A DNA stretch of 64,000 nt from an uncultured Christensenellaceae bacterium (lineage in GTDB: Bacteria; Bacillota; Clostridia; Christensenellales; Borkfalkiaceae). The notes under the pieces are model-generated. The model saw nothing but the letters and a program-made list of their open reading frames with translations, did not search any database and had not been told where the DNA came from. A program made the position numbers and the translations under genes. How positions within the stretch are numbered: the first letter of the stretch is position 1; each line of letters starts with the position of its first letter. The stretch lies in NCBI GenBank assembly GCA_910588695.1, contig CAJUOV010000002.1, forward strand, positions 84,562 through 148,561, written 5' to 3'. Shown here piece by piece: positions 49,736 to 58,200 of this stretch.

Positions 49736-50397
49736 TCGAACTTTCCAAGATCAAATCCGATAAAGAAGTAGAAGCGATTATGGCGATGAGCGAAAAGCAA
49801 ATAGAAGCGCTCGGGTTTACCGAGCATTCGCGTCGGCATGCGGGCATTGTCAGTAAATGGTCGGGGGACATTTTACGTTTGCTCGGTTACGATGCCGAAC
49901 GTGTCAGGCTTGCCGAAATCGCAGGATATCTTCACGATATCGGGAACTGTATCAACCGCAAGGATCACGCGCAGAGCGGCGCGATCCTCTGTTATAAAAT
50001 TCTGACGCGTATGGGCATGGATTCCTACGACGCCTCCGAAATTATGATGGCGATCGGCAATCACGACGAACAGTACGGGATTCCCGTTTCCGACGTGTCG
50101 TCTGCACTCATCATAGCGGATAAAGGGGACGTGCACAAGAGCCGCGTGAAAAAGCCGATCGATAATGTATATACGGCAAATATTCACGATAGGGTGAATC
50201 TCGCTGCGGAACGCTCCTATCTGAGCGTGGAAAAAGAAAGTTCGCTCATTACGTTGCATATTGAAATCGATACTTCGATTTGCTCCGTAATGGATTATTT
50301 TGAAATTTATTTCAACCGCATGAAGCTGTGCAGAAGGGCTGCGGAATTTCTTTCTTGCAGATTCTCTCTCGTGATTAACGAGACCACGCTCGTGTAA
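49732..50397 (+). CDS. HD-domain phosphohydrolase
   Basis: A 221-residue metal-dependent phosphohydrolase-like protein. The HD superfamily pattern is H (EHSRRHAGIV near 31), H-D in GYLHDIGNCINRKDHAQSG near 66, and D in LIIADKGDVHKSR near 129. The C-terminal half has no motif I recognise. It is translationally coupled to the PfkB-type gene. Members act on nucleotides, ppGpp or cyclic dinucleotides; I cannot choose among these. Confidence 0.82.
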   Translation: MIELSKIKSDKEVEAIMAMSEKQIEALGFTEHSRRHAGIVSKWSGDILRLLGYDAERVRLAEIAGYLHDIGNCINRKDHAQSGAILCYKILTRMGMDSYDASEIMMAIGNHDEQYGIPVSDVSSALIIADKGDVHKSRVKKPIDNVYTANIHDRVNLAAERSYLSVEKESSLITLHIEIDTSICSVMDYFEIYFNRMKLCRRAAEFLSCRFSLVINETTLV

Positions 50398-50447
50398 CTT
50401 TCTGCGCTTTTTGTTTCACGGGCGATTTTCGACAAAATCTGCGCAAA

Positions 50448-50495
50448 ACACAATATATTGTGGTTTACGAAAAAAATATTTCCTAAATATTGTGG
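50448..50495 (+). promoter_or_regulatory. two NrdR boxes upstream of nrdD
   Basis: ACACAATATATTGTGG at 50448-50463 and a second TATTGTGG-type box at 50480-50495, exactly 32 bases apart (three helical turns), ending 8 bases before the -35. Sequence and spacing fit NrdR, which represses ribonucleotide reductase genes when dATP/ATP is high. Confidence 0.85.
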
Positions 50496-50502
50496 CAAAT
50501 GC

Positions 50503-50531
50503 TTGACAAGAGCCACAAGATGTAGTATGAT
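50503..50531 (+). promoter_or_regulatory. sigma-A promoter of nrdDG
   Basis: TTGACA at 50503-50508 and TATGAT at 50526-50531, 17-base spacer. Confidence 0.8.
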
Positions 50532-50536
50532 GAACG

Positions 50537-50560
50537 CGTTCCCTTTCAGGGGACGTTTTT
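50537..50560 (+). terminator. terminator-like hairpin at the 5' end of the nrdD leader
   Basis: CGTTCCC/GGGGACG with a 5-base loop followed by five Ts, starting at the predicted transcription start. It could attenuate transcription or protect the 5' end. Confidence 0.5.
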
Positions 50561-50603
50561 CTCGTCAAAGGTGCGGGGCAAAAAAAGGAAGGAGAGGTAG
50601 AAG

Positions 50604-52775
50604 ATGAAAATTATCAAAAGGAACGGAACGGAAGTCGCGTTCGACGTGGCGAAAATCATCAACGCGATCAGCAAGGCAAACAACGAAGTCAGTGAGGACA
50701 ACCGTCTGAGCGAAGAGCAGATTAAGCGCATTTCCGAAAAAGTGACCGCGCTCTCGGGCGATCTGAACCGTGCGGTCAATGTTGAGGAAATCCAAGATTT
50801 TGTCGAGAATCAGATCATGGACCAAAAGGCATATGCCGTTGCCCGTAAATATATTACTTACCGTTATTCCCGCGCCCTTGTCCGCCGTGCCAATACGACT
50901 GACGCGCAGATTCTTACTTTGATCGAGTGCAACAACGAAGAGGTGAAGCAGGAGAATTCGAATAAGAATCCTACCGTCAATTCCGTTCAGCGCGACTATA
51001 TGGCAGGCGAGGTCAGTAAAGATATTACCCGCCGCATTCTTTTGCCTAAGGATATTGTAGATGCGCACGACGAAGGTCTCATTCATTTCCACGATGCGGA
51101 TTATTTTGCGCAGCACATGCATAACTGCGACCTTGTCAACCTTGAAGACATGTTGCAGAACGGCACGGTTATTTCCGGCACGTTTATCGAAAAACCGCAT
51201 TCTTTCTCTACGGCGTGCAACATCGCAACGCAGATCATTGCGCAGGTTGCTTCCAATCAATACGGAGGGCAGAGCATTTCTTTGACCCATCTTGCTCCTT
51301 TTGTCGACATCAGCCGCAAAAAGATCCGCGCCGAAGTGACGGCGGAACTCAAAGAGGTGGGGATCAGCAATAAAGAACAGATCAATATGATTGCCGAAAA
51401 GCGTTTGAAAGAGGAGATCGGTAAGGGAATTCAGACGATTCAATATCAGGTTGTGACTTTGCTTACCACAAACGGTCAGGCTCCTTTCGTAACGGTCTTT
51501 ATGTATCTCGGTGAGACGAAAGATGCTCAGACCAAGAAAGACCTTGCGCTCATCATCGAAGAGACGCTCAAACAGCGGATTCGCGGCGTAAAGAACGAAT
51601 CGGGGGTTTGGGTCACGCCCGCGTTTCCAAAGCTCATCTATGTGCTTGAAGAGGACAATATTAAAGAAAACAGTAAATATTGGTATCTGACGGAGTTGGC
51701 GGCAAAATGTACGGCAAAACGCATGGTGCCCGACTATATTTCCGAAAAGAAGATGCTCGAATATAAAGTGGACAAAAATGGTGAGGGGCATTGCTACACC
51801 TGCATGGGCTGCCGCAGTTTCCTGACTCCTTATGTAGACGAAAACGGAAAACCCAAGTATTACGGCAGATTCAACCAAGGGGTGGTAACGATCAACCTCG
51901 TTGACGTCGCGCTTTCGTCGGGCGGAAATACGGAGGAGTTCTGGAAGATTTTCGACGAGCGTCTCGATCTTTGCTACCGCGCGTTGATGGAGCGGCATAA
52001 CCGCCTTATGGGAACTCTTTCCGATGCGGCGCCCATTCTCTGGCAATACGGCGCGCTGGCGCGTCTCAAAAAGGGAGAACCGATCGATAAATTGCTTTTC
52101 GGCGGATATTCTACGATTTCTCTCGGATATGCGGGATTGTACGAGTGTACCAAATATATGACGGGAAAATCTCATACCGACGAAGAGGCGAAGCCGTTTG
52201 CACTTGCCGTCATGCAACACATGAACGATAAATGCAAAGAGTGGAAGAAGAAAGAGAATATCGATTTTTCGCTTTACGGTACGCCGCTTGAAAGCACCAC
52301 ATACAAATTCTCGAAGTGTTTGCAGCGCAGATTCGGCATCATTCCCGATGTAACGGATAAGAACTATATTACGAACAGCTATCACGTTCATGTTTCGGAG
52401 CAGATCGACGCGTTTACGAAGCTGAAATTCGAGAGCGAGTTCCAGCAGCTTTCCCCCGGCGGCGCAATTTCCTATGTGGAAGTTCCCAACATGCAAGACA
52501 ATATTCCCGCGGTACTTTCGGTAATTAAATATATTTATGATAATATCATGTACGCGGAGCTCAACACGAAAAGCGATTTTTGTCAGGAATGCGGTTACGA
52601 CGGCGAAATCAAAATCGTGGAAGAAGACGGTAAACTTTTATGGGAGTGCCCGCACTGTCACAACCGCGATCAGTCTAAGATGAACGTCGCCCGGCGTACT
52701 TGCGGATATATCGGAACGCAATTCTGGAATCAAGGCAGAACGCAGGAAATTCAGGATAGGGTGTTACATCTCTGA
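50604..52775 (+). CDS. nrdD: anaerobic ribonucleoside-triphosphate reductase
   Basis: Oxygen-sensitive glycyl-radical enzyme making dNTPs, 723 residues. N-terminal ATP-cone (MKIIKRNGTEVAFDVAKIINAISKAN, residues 1-90), a catalytic barrel with HSFSTACNIATQIIAQVASNQYGGQS near 198, a C-terminal zinc site (FCQECGYDG and CPHCH) and the glycyl-radical motif RRTCGYIG near 699-706. AAGGAGAGG precedes the ATG. It is co-transcribed with its activase nrdG, 2 bases downstream. It indicates anaerobic DNA synthesis. Confidence 0.97.
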   Translation: MKIIKRNGTEVAFDVAKIINAISKANNEVSEDNRLSEEQIKRISEKVTALSGDLNRAVNVEEIQDFVENQIMDQKAYAVARKYITYRYSRALVRRANTTDAQILTLIECNNEEVKQENSNKNPTVNSVQRDYMAGEVSKDITRRILLPKDIVDAHDEGLIHFHDADYFAQHMHNCDLVNLEDMLQNGTVISGTFIEKPHSFSTACNIATQIIAQVASNQYGGQSISLTHLAPFVDISRKKIRAEVTAELKEVGISNKEQINMIAEKRLKEEIGKGIQTIQYQVVTLLTTNGQAPFVTVFMYLGETKDAQTKKDLALIIEETLKQRIRGVKNESGVWVTPAFPKLIYVLEEDNIKENSKYWYLTELAAKCTAKRMVPDYISEKKMLEYKVDKNGEGHCYTCMGCRSFLTPYVDENGKPKYYGRFNQGVVTINLVDVALSSGGNTEEFWKIFDERLDLCYRALMERHNRLMGTLSDAAPILWQYGALARLKKGEPIDKLLFGGYSTISLGYAGLYECTKYMTGKSHTDEEAKPFALAVMQHMNDKCKEWKKKENIDFSLYGTPLESTTYKFSKCLQRRFGIIPDVTDKNYITNSYHVHVSEQIDAFTKLKFESEFQQLSPGGAISYVEVPNMQDNIPAVLSVIKYIYDNIMYAELNTKSDFCQECGYDGEIKIVEEDGKLLWECPHCHNRDQSKMNVARRTCGYIGTQFWNQGRTQEIQDRVLHL

Positions 52776-52777
52776 TT

Positions 52778-53302
52778 ATGAATTACGCCGAAATTAAAAC
52801 GACGGATATTGCGAACGGAGAGGGGGTCAGAGTATCCCTCTTCGTTTCCGGTTGCACCCATCATTGCAAAAATTGTTTTAACAGCATTGCTTGGGATTTT
52901 GATTACGGTAAGCCGTTTACGCAAGAGACGCAGGATATGATTATACGGGCGCTTGCGCCCGATTATATTGCAGGGCTGTCTCTTCTCGGCGGCGAACCGT
53001 TTGAGCCGCAGAATCAGATAGGGTTGCTTCCGTTTATTGAACGGGTAAAGAGGGAGCTTCCGAAGAAAACGATCTGGTGTTATACGGGATATACTTTCCG
53101 CTGCGACGGGGCGCTGAATGAAGAGCGGGCGAATTGCGAAGCAACGAAAAAACTGATGTCGTATATCGACGTGCTCGTGGACGGCCGTTTTGTCGAGGAA
53201 TTAAAAGATATCCGTTTGAAATTCAGAGGTTCATCCAATCAACGGATCATTGATGTTAAGCGCAGTATTGGCAATGATAACGTAGTACTATATCTGACAT
53301 AG
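52778..53302 (+). CDS. nrdG: anaerobic ribonucleotide reductase activating protein
   Basis: Radical SAM enzyme of 174 residues that generates the glycyl radical on NrdD. The iron-sulfur motif is C-THH-C-KN-C near residues 26-33 (CxxxCxxC), followed by LSLLGGEPF near 65, the SAM-binding GGE motif. The start lies 2 bases after nrdD without a clear Shine-Dalgarno, implying coupled translation. Its last codons form part of a palindrome like the dispersed one. A terminator follows. Confidence 0.95.
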   Translation: MNYAEIKTTDIANGEGVRVSLFVSGCTHHCKNCFNSIAWDFDYGKPFTQETQDMIIRALAPDYIAGLSLLGGEPFEPQNQIGLLPFIERVKRELPKKTIWCYTGYTFRCDGALNEERANCEATKKLMSYIDVLVDGRFVEELKDIRLKFRGSSNQRIIDVKRSIGNDNVVLYLT

Positions 53303-53304
53303 TA
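53286..53304. repeat. diverged copy of the dispersed palindrome
   Basis: On the minus strand the sequence is ATACTATGTCAGATATAG, 14 of 18 bases like copies 1-3, with the TATGTCAGA core kept. The outer T-A pair is changed to C-G on both arms. It lies directly before the nrdG terminator and contains the nrdG stop codon. Confidence 0.5.
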
Positions 53305-53305
53305 T

Positions 53306-53337
53306 AAAAAATAGCGGCATTTTGCCGCTATTTTTTT
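53306..53337 (+). terminator. intrinsic terminator after nrdG
   Basis: Stem ATAGCGGC/GCCGCTAT with a 5-base loop and a seven-T run; an A run precedes it. Confidence 0.92.
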
Positions 53338-53356
53338 AGGTTTGTCCGTTTGAATC

Positions 53357-53385
53357 TTGACGAATTGAAAATTGTGTGTTATAAT
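53357..53385 (+). promoter_or_regulatory. sigma-A promoter of the aminopeptidase-CobW operon
   Basis: TTGACG at 53357-53362 and TATAAT at 53380-53385, 17-base spacer. Confidence 0.82.
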
Positions 53386-53413
53386 ATGACGATTGAAAAG
53401 TATCGGAGGACGC

Positions 53414-54640
53414 ATGAATAAATTACAATTACGCCGTTACGCGAAATTGCTTGCAAAAACGGGAATCAACGTAAAAAAGGGACAATGGGTCATCGTTCAG
53501 GCGGAACTCGACCAACCCGAGTTTGTGGAAATGGTCGTGGAAGAACTCTATCGCGCGGGTGCGGGGAAAGTGAGCGTCGAGTGGGCGCATCAGCCTGTTT
53601 CGGCTTTACATTATAAATATCAGGATCAAGAGACGCTTTCCGAAATGCAGAAATGGGAAATCGAAAAGTGGGAATTGAAAAAGAAAGAACTTCCTGCAAT
53701 GCTCTATCTCGAGTCTTCCGATCCCGACGGTTTGAAAGGGATCGATCAGGATAAATTTACGGCGGTCCGTTCCAGCCGTTCCAAGATCATCAAGCCTTAC
53801 CGCGACGAAATGGACAATAATTATCAGTGGTGCATTGCGGCGGTTCCGGGGAAAGCATGGGCGAAAAAAGTCTTTCCCCAGCTCAATGTATTGCAGGCGA
53901 CGGAAAAGCTGTGGGACGCGATATTGAAAGCCTCCCGCGCAGACGGAGCGGATCCCGTGCGCGAATGGGCGAACCACAACGACGAGATCGCGCGCCGTTG
54001 CGATTATTTGAACAGACTCGGACTTGTCGCTCTCGAATATAAAGCGGCGAACGGAACGGATTTCAAAGTCGGTCTTATCGAAGATTCCTTTTTTATGGGA
54101 GGAGGAGAAGAGAGCTTAAAGGGCAGATATTTTAATCCGAATATCCCTTCTGAAGAAATTTTTATTTCACCGAAAGCGGGCGAAGCGGAAGGAATCGTGT
54201 ATTCCACCAAACCGCTTTCTTATCAGGGCGAACTCATCGAAGATTTCTCTGTACGCTTTGAAAACGGAAAGGTTGTCGAAGTCAAGGCGAAAAAGAATGT
54301 CGATCTTCTTAAAAAGATGATCTCCATGGACGAAGGGGCAAAAATGCTCGGTGAATGCGCGCTCATTCCTTTCGATTCGCCGATCAATAATTCGGGCATA
54401 TTGTTTTACAATACGCTTTTTGACGAAAATGCAAGTTGCCATCTTGCGCTCGGGCACGGGTTTACGAACTGCGTGAAGGGTTATGAAAATATGTCGAAAG
54501 ACGCATTGACGAAGAAAGGGATCAACGACAGTCTGATTCACGTTGACTTTATGATCGGCTGCCGTGATCTCGAAGTAGTCGGCATTACAAAGCGCGGTAC
54601 GCGCATTCCCATATTGACCTACGGAAATTGGGCTTTCTGA
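53414..54640 (+). CDS. M29 family aminopeptidase
   Basis: Metal-dependent aminopeptidase (AmpS/AmpT type) of 408 residues, cytosolic. The family opening LRRYAKLLAKTGINVKKGQWVIVQAELDQPEFVEMVVEELY and the metal-ligand region toward the C-terminus are visible: LGECALIPFDSPINNSGILFYNTLFDENASCHLALGHGF, then DSLIHVDFMIG. The ATG at 53414 follows GGAGG by 6 bases; a TTG at 53393 is not needed. It is the first gene of an operon with two CobW-type genes, so the metal supply of this enzyme may be linked to them (inference). Confidence 0.93.
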   Translation: MNKLQLRRYAKLLAKTGINVKKGQWVIVQAELDQPEFVEMVVEELYRAGAGKVSVEWAHQPVSALHYKYQDQETLSEMQKWEIEKWELKKKELPAMLYLESSDPDGLKGIDQDKFTAVRSSRSKIIKPYRDEMDNNYQWCIAAVPGKAWAKKVFPQLNVLQATEKLWDAILKASRADGADPVREWANHNDEIARRCDYLNRLGLVALEYKAANGTDFKVGLIEDSFFMGGGEESLKGRYFNPNIPSEEIFISPKAGEAEGIVYSTKPLSYQGELIEDFSVRFENGKVVEVKAKKNVDLLKKMISMDEGAKMLGECALIPFDSPINNSGILFYNTLFDENASCHLALGHGFTNCVKGYENMSKDALTKKGINDSLIHVDFMIGCRDLEVVGITKRGTRIPILTYGNWAF

Positions 54641-54652
54641 GGAGTGTAATTT

Positions 54653-55678
54653 ATGATCGAAATCGATATTTTTTCTGGGTTTCTCGGTGCGGGAAAAACG
54701 ACATTGATCAAAAAGCTGATCCGTGAGGCGTATGCAGGCGAAAAAGTCGTACTGATCGAAAACGAATTCGGCGAAATCGGCGTTGACGGCGGATTTCTCC
54801 GCGATGCGGGTATCGAGATTACCGAAATGAATTCGGGCTGTATCTGTTGCTCTTTGGTCGGCGATTTTGCCAAAGCGCTTCAAGAAGTTGCCGCAAAATT
54901 TTCTCCCGACAGAATTGTAATCGAGCCGTCTGGCGTCGGCAAACTTTCCGACGTAATCCGCGCGGTAGAACGGGCAGAAGTTCCCGAATCCCGACTTCAT
55001 TCGTTTTGTACGGTGGTTGACGCAAAGAAATGTAAGGCATATTTGAGAAATTTCGGTGAATTTTTTCTCGATCAAGTGGAGAATGCAAGCTGTATCGTTC
55101 TTTCGCATACAACGGGACAGCCGGAAAAGACCGAAGAAGCGGCGCGTCTTCTTAAAGAACACACCGATGCGATGATCATCACGACCGATTGGGATCAGCT
55201 TTCGGGAAAAGAGATGTCCGAAGCGATGTCCGGTGATGATTCTTTGAATAAAGAACTTGAACAGCTTGCCGAAGAGACGGCGCACCGCCGCGGGCACGGT
55301 CACAGTCATGACGACGGCGAATGCTGCCATCATCACGATCACGAACATCACGAGTGTCATCACCACGATCATGATCATGAGCATGAACACGGACATCATC
55401 ACCATCATCATGCCGACGAAGTATTTACAAGTTGGGGCAAAGAGACCTCGGCAGTCTATACCGAAGAATCGCTCCGTTCCGCGCTTGCCGCGCTCGATTC
55501 GGGCGAATACGGTCAGATTCTGCGCGCAAAAGGCATTGTAGACGGAAACGGCAAATGGTTCTATTTCGATTATGTTCCCGGAGAAGCGGATATTCGAACG
55601 GGAATTCCCGCCGTAACGGGTAGACTGTGCGTGATCGGTTGCGGGATCGACGTCGGTAAAATCGAAAAATTGTTTTGA
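54653..55678 (+). CDS. CobW/COG0523-family GTPase with His-rich segment
   Basis: G3E-family metal chaperone GTPase of 341 residues. Walker A is SGFLGAGKTTLI (8-19), then ENEFGEIGVDG, the metal-binding C63-I-C65-C66 motif in NSGCICCSL, and IEPSGVG near 90. The CobW C-terminal domain (FDYVPGEADIRTG) is at the end. Residues about 212-253 hold a tract with more than 20 His plus Asp, Glu and Cys, a likely Zn, Ni or Co store. The usual NKxD motif is replaced by SHTTG near 149. The order aminopeptidase-CobW-CobW-like suggests metal delivery under limitation. No Zur site was recognised. Confidence 0.9.
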   Translation: MIEIDIFSGFLGAGKTTLIKKLIREAYAGEKVVLIENEFGEIGVDGGFLRDAGIEITEMNSGCICCSLVGDFAKALQEVAAKFSPDRIVIEPSGVGKLSDVIRAVERAEVPESRLHSFCTVVDAKKCKAYLRNFGEFFLDQVENASCIVLSHTTGQPEKTEEAARLLKEHTDAMIITTDWDQLSGKEMSEAMSGDDSLNKELEQLAEETAHRRGHGHSHDDGECCHHHDHEHHECHHHDHDHEHEHGHHHHHHADEVFTSWGKETSAVYTEESLRSALAALDSGEYGQILRAKGIVDGNGKWFYFDYVPGEADIRTGIPAVTGRLCVIGCGIDVGKIEKLF

Positions 55679-55685
55679 GCGAATT

Positions 55686-56630
55686 ATGGCAAAGGAAATT
55701 CCCGTCTATCTTTTTCTCGGGTTTCTCGATTCGGGAAAAACAAAATTCATTCAGGAAACGTTAGAAGACGAACGGTTCGATTCGGGCGAAAAAACATTGC
55801 TGCTTGTTCTCGAAGAAGGGGAGACGGAGTACGAGCCTTCCCGTTTTCGCGTAAAAAATTTCAAGATCGAGACGCTCGATAAAAAAGACGCTAACGTCGG
55901 GCGGTTGAGCGCGCTTGCTTCGGCATACGGCGCGGAACGCGTTGTAGTCGAATGCAACGGCATGATGACGCTGAATGAATTTTTTGACGCTATGCCGGAA
56001 GGGTGGCTTATCGCGCAGGTTATGGCGTTTTTCGATTCCGCAACCTTTCTCGATTATAACCGTAATATCCGTCAGCTTACTTTCGATAAGCTGCAATATG
56101 CCGACTTGGTGGTATTTAACCGTTTCAGAGAGGATTATTCCCAAGAGGAATTCCATAAGATCGTGCGCGGGGTATCGAGAAGACCCGACATTGTCTACGA
56201 ATATGTCGGCGGCAGGGCGGTCTACGACGAGATTCAAGACCCGCTTCCTTTTGACGTCAACGCAGAGACGATCGAGATCGAAGATCGGGATTATGCGTTG
56301 TTTTACCGCGATCTGATGGAAAATACAGAGACTTATAACGGCAAAACCGTTCGTTTCAAAGGTCTTGTGGCAACCGATAAGAAATTAAAGAAAGGCACGA
56401 TTGTTGTCGGCAGACATATTATGACCTGTTGCGAAGCGGATATTGCATACAGCGGAATCGTGATAAAACATGCTTCGCCGCTTCCTTTGAAGACGCGTGA
56501 CTGGGTGACTCTCACGGCAAAGGTTTCTATCGAATACGATAAAATATATGACGGCGTAGGACCCGTTCTGAAAGCGAGTGCGCTCGAATACGCAGCACCG
56601 CCCGAACAGGAACTCGCAACTTTCTATTAA
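55686..56630 (+). CDS. CobW-like domain fused to a DUF1980/YcgQ-like domain
   Basis: A 314-residue protein. Residues 1-195 follow the CobW fold with an intact P-loop GFLDSGKTKF (12-21) but lack the CxCC motif, read VVVECNG instead of IEPSG, and have FNRFRED where NKxD is expected. Residues about 215-305 resemble the YcgQ/DUF1980 domain: GKTVRFKGLVATDKKLKKG, then GRHIMTCCEADIAYSGIVIK, with the family MTCC-x-AD core. It is probably a partner of the preceding GTPase in metal handling. It starts 7 bases after it and is soluble by prediction. Confidence 0.8.
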   Translation: MAKEIPVYLFLGFLDSGKTKFIQETLEDERFDSGEKTLLLVLEEGETEYEPSRFRVKNFKIETLDKKDANVGRLSALASAYGAERVVVECNGMMTLNEFFDAMPEGWLIAQVMAFFDSATFLDYNRNIRQLTFDKLQYADLVVFNRFREDYSQEEFHKIVRGVSRRPDIVYEYVGGRAVYDEIQDPLPFDVNAETIEIEDRDYALFYRDLMENTETYNGKTVRFKGLVATDKKLKKGTIVVGRHIMTCCEADIAYSGIVIKHASPLPLKTRDWVTLTAKVSIEYDKIYDGVGPVLKASALEYAAPPEQELATFY

Positions 56631-56649
56631 TGGAAAACGGAGGAGAAAA

Positions 56650-57135
56650 ATGAAAACATTAGTAGCGTATTATTCACTCGGAGGAAATACGAAATCGGTG
56701 GCGGAAAAAGTTGCGCGTTCCCTGCGCGCCGATGTAATTGAAATTAAAACCGTGAAAGAATATCCCGACGATTACGACGTTTTGTTAAGTCTCGGCGAGA
56801 AAGAGGTCGCAAGCGGCTACATACCCGCGCTCCGTCCCGTTGACATCGATTGGGACAAATATGAAGCGGTGCTGCTCGGCACGCCTGTTTGGTGGAGTTC
56901 GTTCGCTCCCGCAATGAAGAAATTCATTTCCAATTATAAATGGAAAGGCAGAGTCGTTTATCCTTTTGTCACGCACGACAACACGGTCGGGCATGTGCTC
57001 GGCGACTTCAAAAAAGCGCTCCGCGGCGCGCACATAGGTCCTGTTCTGAATGTGAAATTCGAGGAAAAGGAGCAGCTTACGCCGGATTCCGCATTGAAAG
57101 AGTGGGTCGCAACGATTAAAAACGGAAGGATTTAA
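56650..57135 (+). CDS. flavodoxin
   Basis: FMN electron carrier of 161 residues. The phosphate loop is YYSLGGNTKSVAEKVA near residue 7-22, and LLGTPVWWSSFAPAMKKFI near 76 is the flavin-stacking region. The ATG at 56650 has GGAGG 8 bases upstream; an in-frame ATG at 56578 lies within the gene before. It is of the flavodoxin_4-like type often annotated as flavodoxin or NAD(P)H oxidoreductase-like. It lies 20 bases after the fusion gene. Confidence 0.88.
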   Translation: MKTLVAYYSLGGNTKSVAEKVARSLRADVIEIKTVKEYPDDYDVLLSLGEKEVASGYIPALRPVDIDWDKYEAVLLGTPVWWSSFAPAMKKFISNYKWKGRVVYPFVTHDNTVGHVLGDFKKALRGAHIGPVLNVKFEEKEQLTPDSALKEWVATIKNGRI

Positions 57136-57138
57136 CAA

Positions 57139-58014
57139 GTGGAAGTTCCTTTGTTTTTAACAAAACTTTTATCCGAGCAATACGAAAAAGAAGATTTAAC
57201 CAAAATTTTAACGGGGTACGCGACGCGTCGCCCCGTTACTTTTAGAGCCAATCTCTTAAAGACGACGGCAAAAGACGTGCAGTCGTATTGCGAAGCGAAC
57301 GGAATTGCGCTGAGAAAAGCGCCTGTTCCGAATGCGTTTATCGCGGAGAACGCGCGCGAGAAAGAACTGATGCAGACGCCGCTCTACAAGAACGGCGATA
57401 TTTACTTGCAAAGTTTATCTTCGATGTTGCCGCCTTTTTTGCTCGATCCCAAAGAAGAAAGTATTTTGGATATGACGGCGGCGCCGGGCGGAAAAACATC
57501 GCTGATTTCCGCGCTGTCGGGCGGAAAAGCATTTCTGACTGCCTGCGAAAAAGATAAGATCCGCGCCGAACGGCTTAAATACAATCTTAATAAATTATCC
57601 GTCCCGCGTGCGAGCGTGCTTGTGCAAGACGCATTGCTGCTCGATGAATATTTTCGGTTCGATAAAATTCTATTGGATGCGCCTTGTAGCGGAAGCGGCA
57701 CGCTCGAAGAGGGGACAACGGTAAAAACTTCCGAAAAACTCATAGAGAACAGCGTAAGGTTGCAGGAAAAACTGTTGCGAAAAGCTCTGAAACTTCTGAA
57801 AAGCGGTTCGGTCGTTGTGTATTCGACTTGTTCGGTATTGCGTTCCGAAAACGAGATGATGATAGAAAAAGTAATGCATGACGGGATCTGCGAACTTCTT
57901 CCCTGTAATCTGCCTTTTTCGGTTCCGAAACTTCCGAGTCCGGAAAATACTCTGCTTGTTCCGCCCGACGAATTGTACGAGGGATTTTTCTGCGCGGTGT
58001 TAAGAAAGAAATAA
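57139..58014 (+). CDS. RsmB/NOP-family RNA m5C methyltransferase
   Basis: SAM-dependent cytosine-5 methyltransferase of 291 residues. SAM motif I is ILDMTAAPGGKTSLISAL near 112, motif IV DAPCSGSG near 178 with the release cysteine, and the catalytic cysteine is in VYSTCSVLRSEN near 230. It is shorter than RsmB/RsmF, lacking the NusB-like or PUA extensions, so it may act on tRNA or rRNA; the target is unknown. The start is GTG, with GGAAGGA upstream. Confidence 0.88.
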   Translation: MEVPLFLTKLLSEQYEKEDLTKILTGYATRRPVTFRANLLKTTAKDVQSYCEANGIALRKAPVPNAFIAENAREKELMQTPLYKNGDIYLQSLSSMLPPFLLDPKEESILDMTAAPGGKTSLISALSGGKAFLTACEKDKIRAERLKYNLNKLSVPRASVLVQDALLLDEYFRFDKILLDAPCSGSGTLEEGTTVKTSEKLIENSVRLQEKLLRKALKLLKSGSVVVYSTCSVLRSENEMMIEKVMHDGICELLPCNLPFSVPKLPSPENTLLVPPDELYEGFFCAVLRKK

Positions 58015-58095
58015 ATATTTTAAGCAAAAAAGGAAAAAAAAGACTTTATTGGTGACGATTTCGGCGAAAATGTCGAAAAATTTATGATAAAACAC

Positions 58096-58124
58096 TTGCA
58101 AAGCGATTTTTTTGATTATATAAT
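58096..58124 (+). promoter_or_regulatory. sigma-A promoter of the giant surface protein gene
   Basis: TTGCAA at 58096-58101 and TATAAT at 58119-58124, 17-base spacer. The 70-base leader is AT-rich with three similar CG[CT][AT]TTATA-type units and ends with GAGGGC before the ATG. Confidence 0.78.
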
Positions 58125-58200
58125 AGAAATGGTACGCTTATAAAATAATTAGGCGTATTATAGTCGTTTATAAAAAAATCATTGTAAGCGAGGGCAAGCG

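Noticed and set aside
50565..52496. Minus-strand open frame of 643 codons
   Set aside because: Antisense to nrdD, which is unambiguous; no start signals and shadow-type composition.
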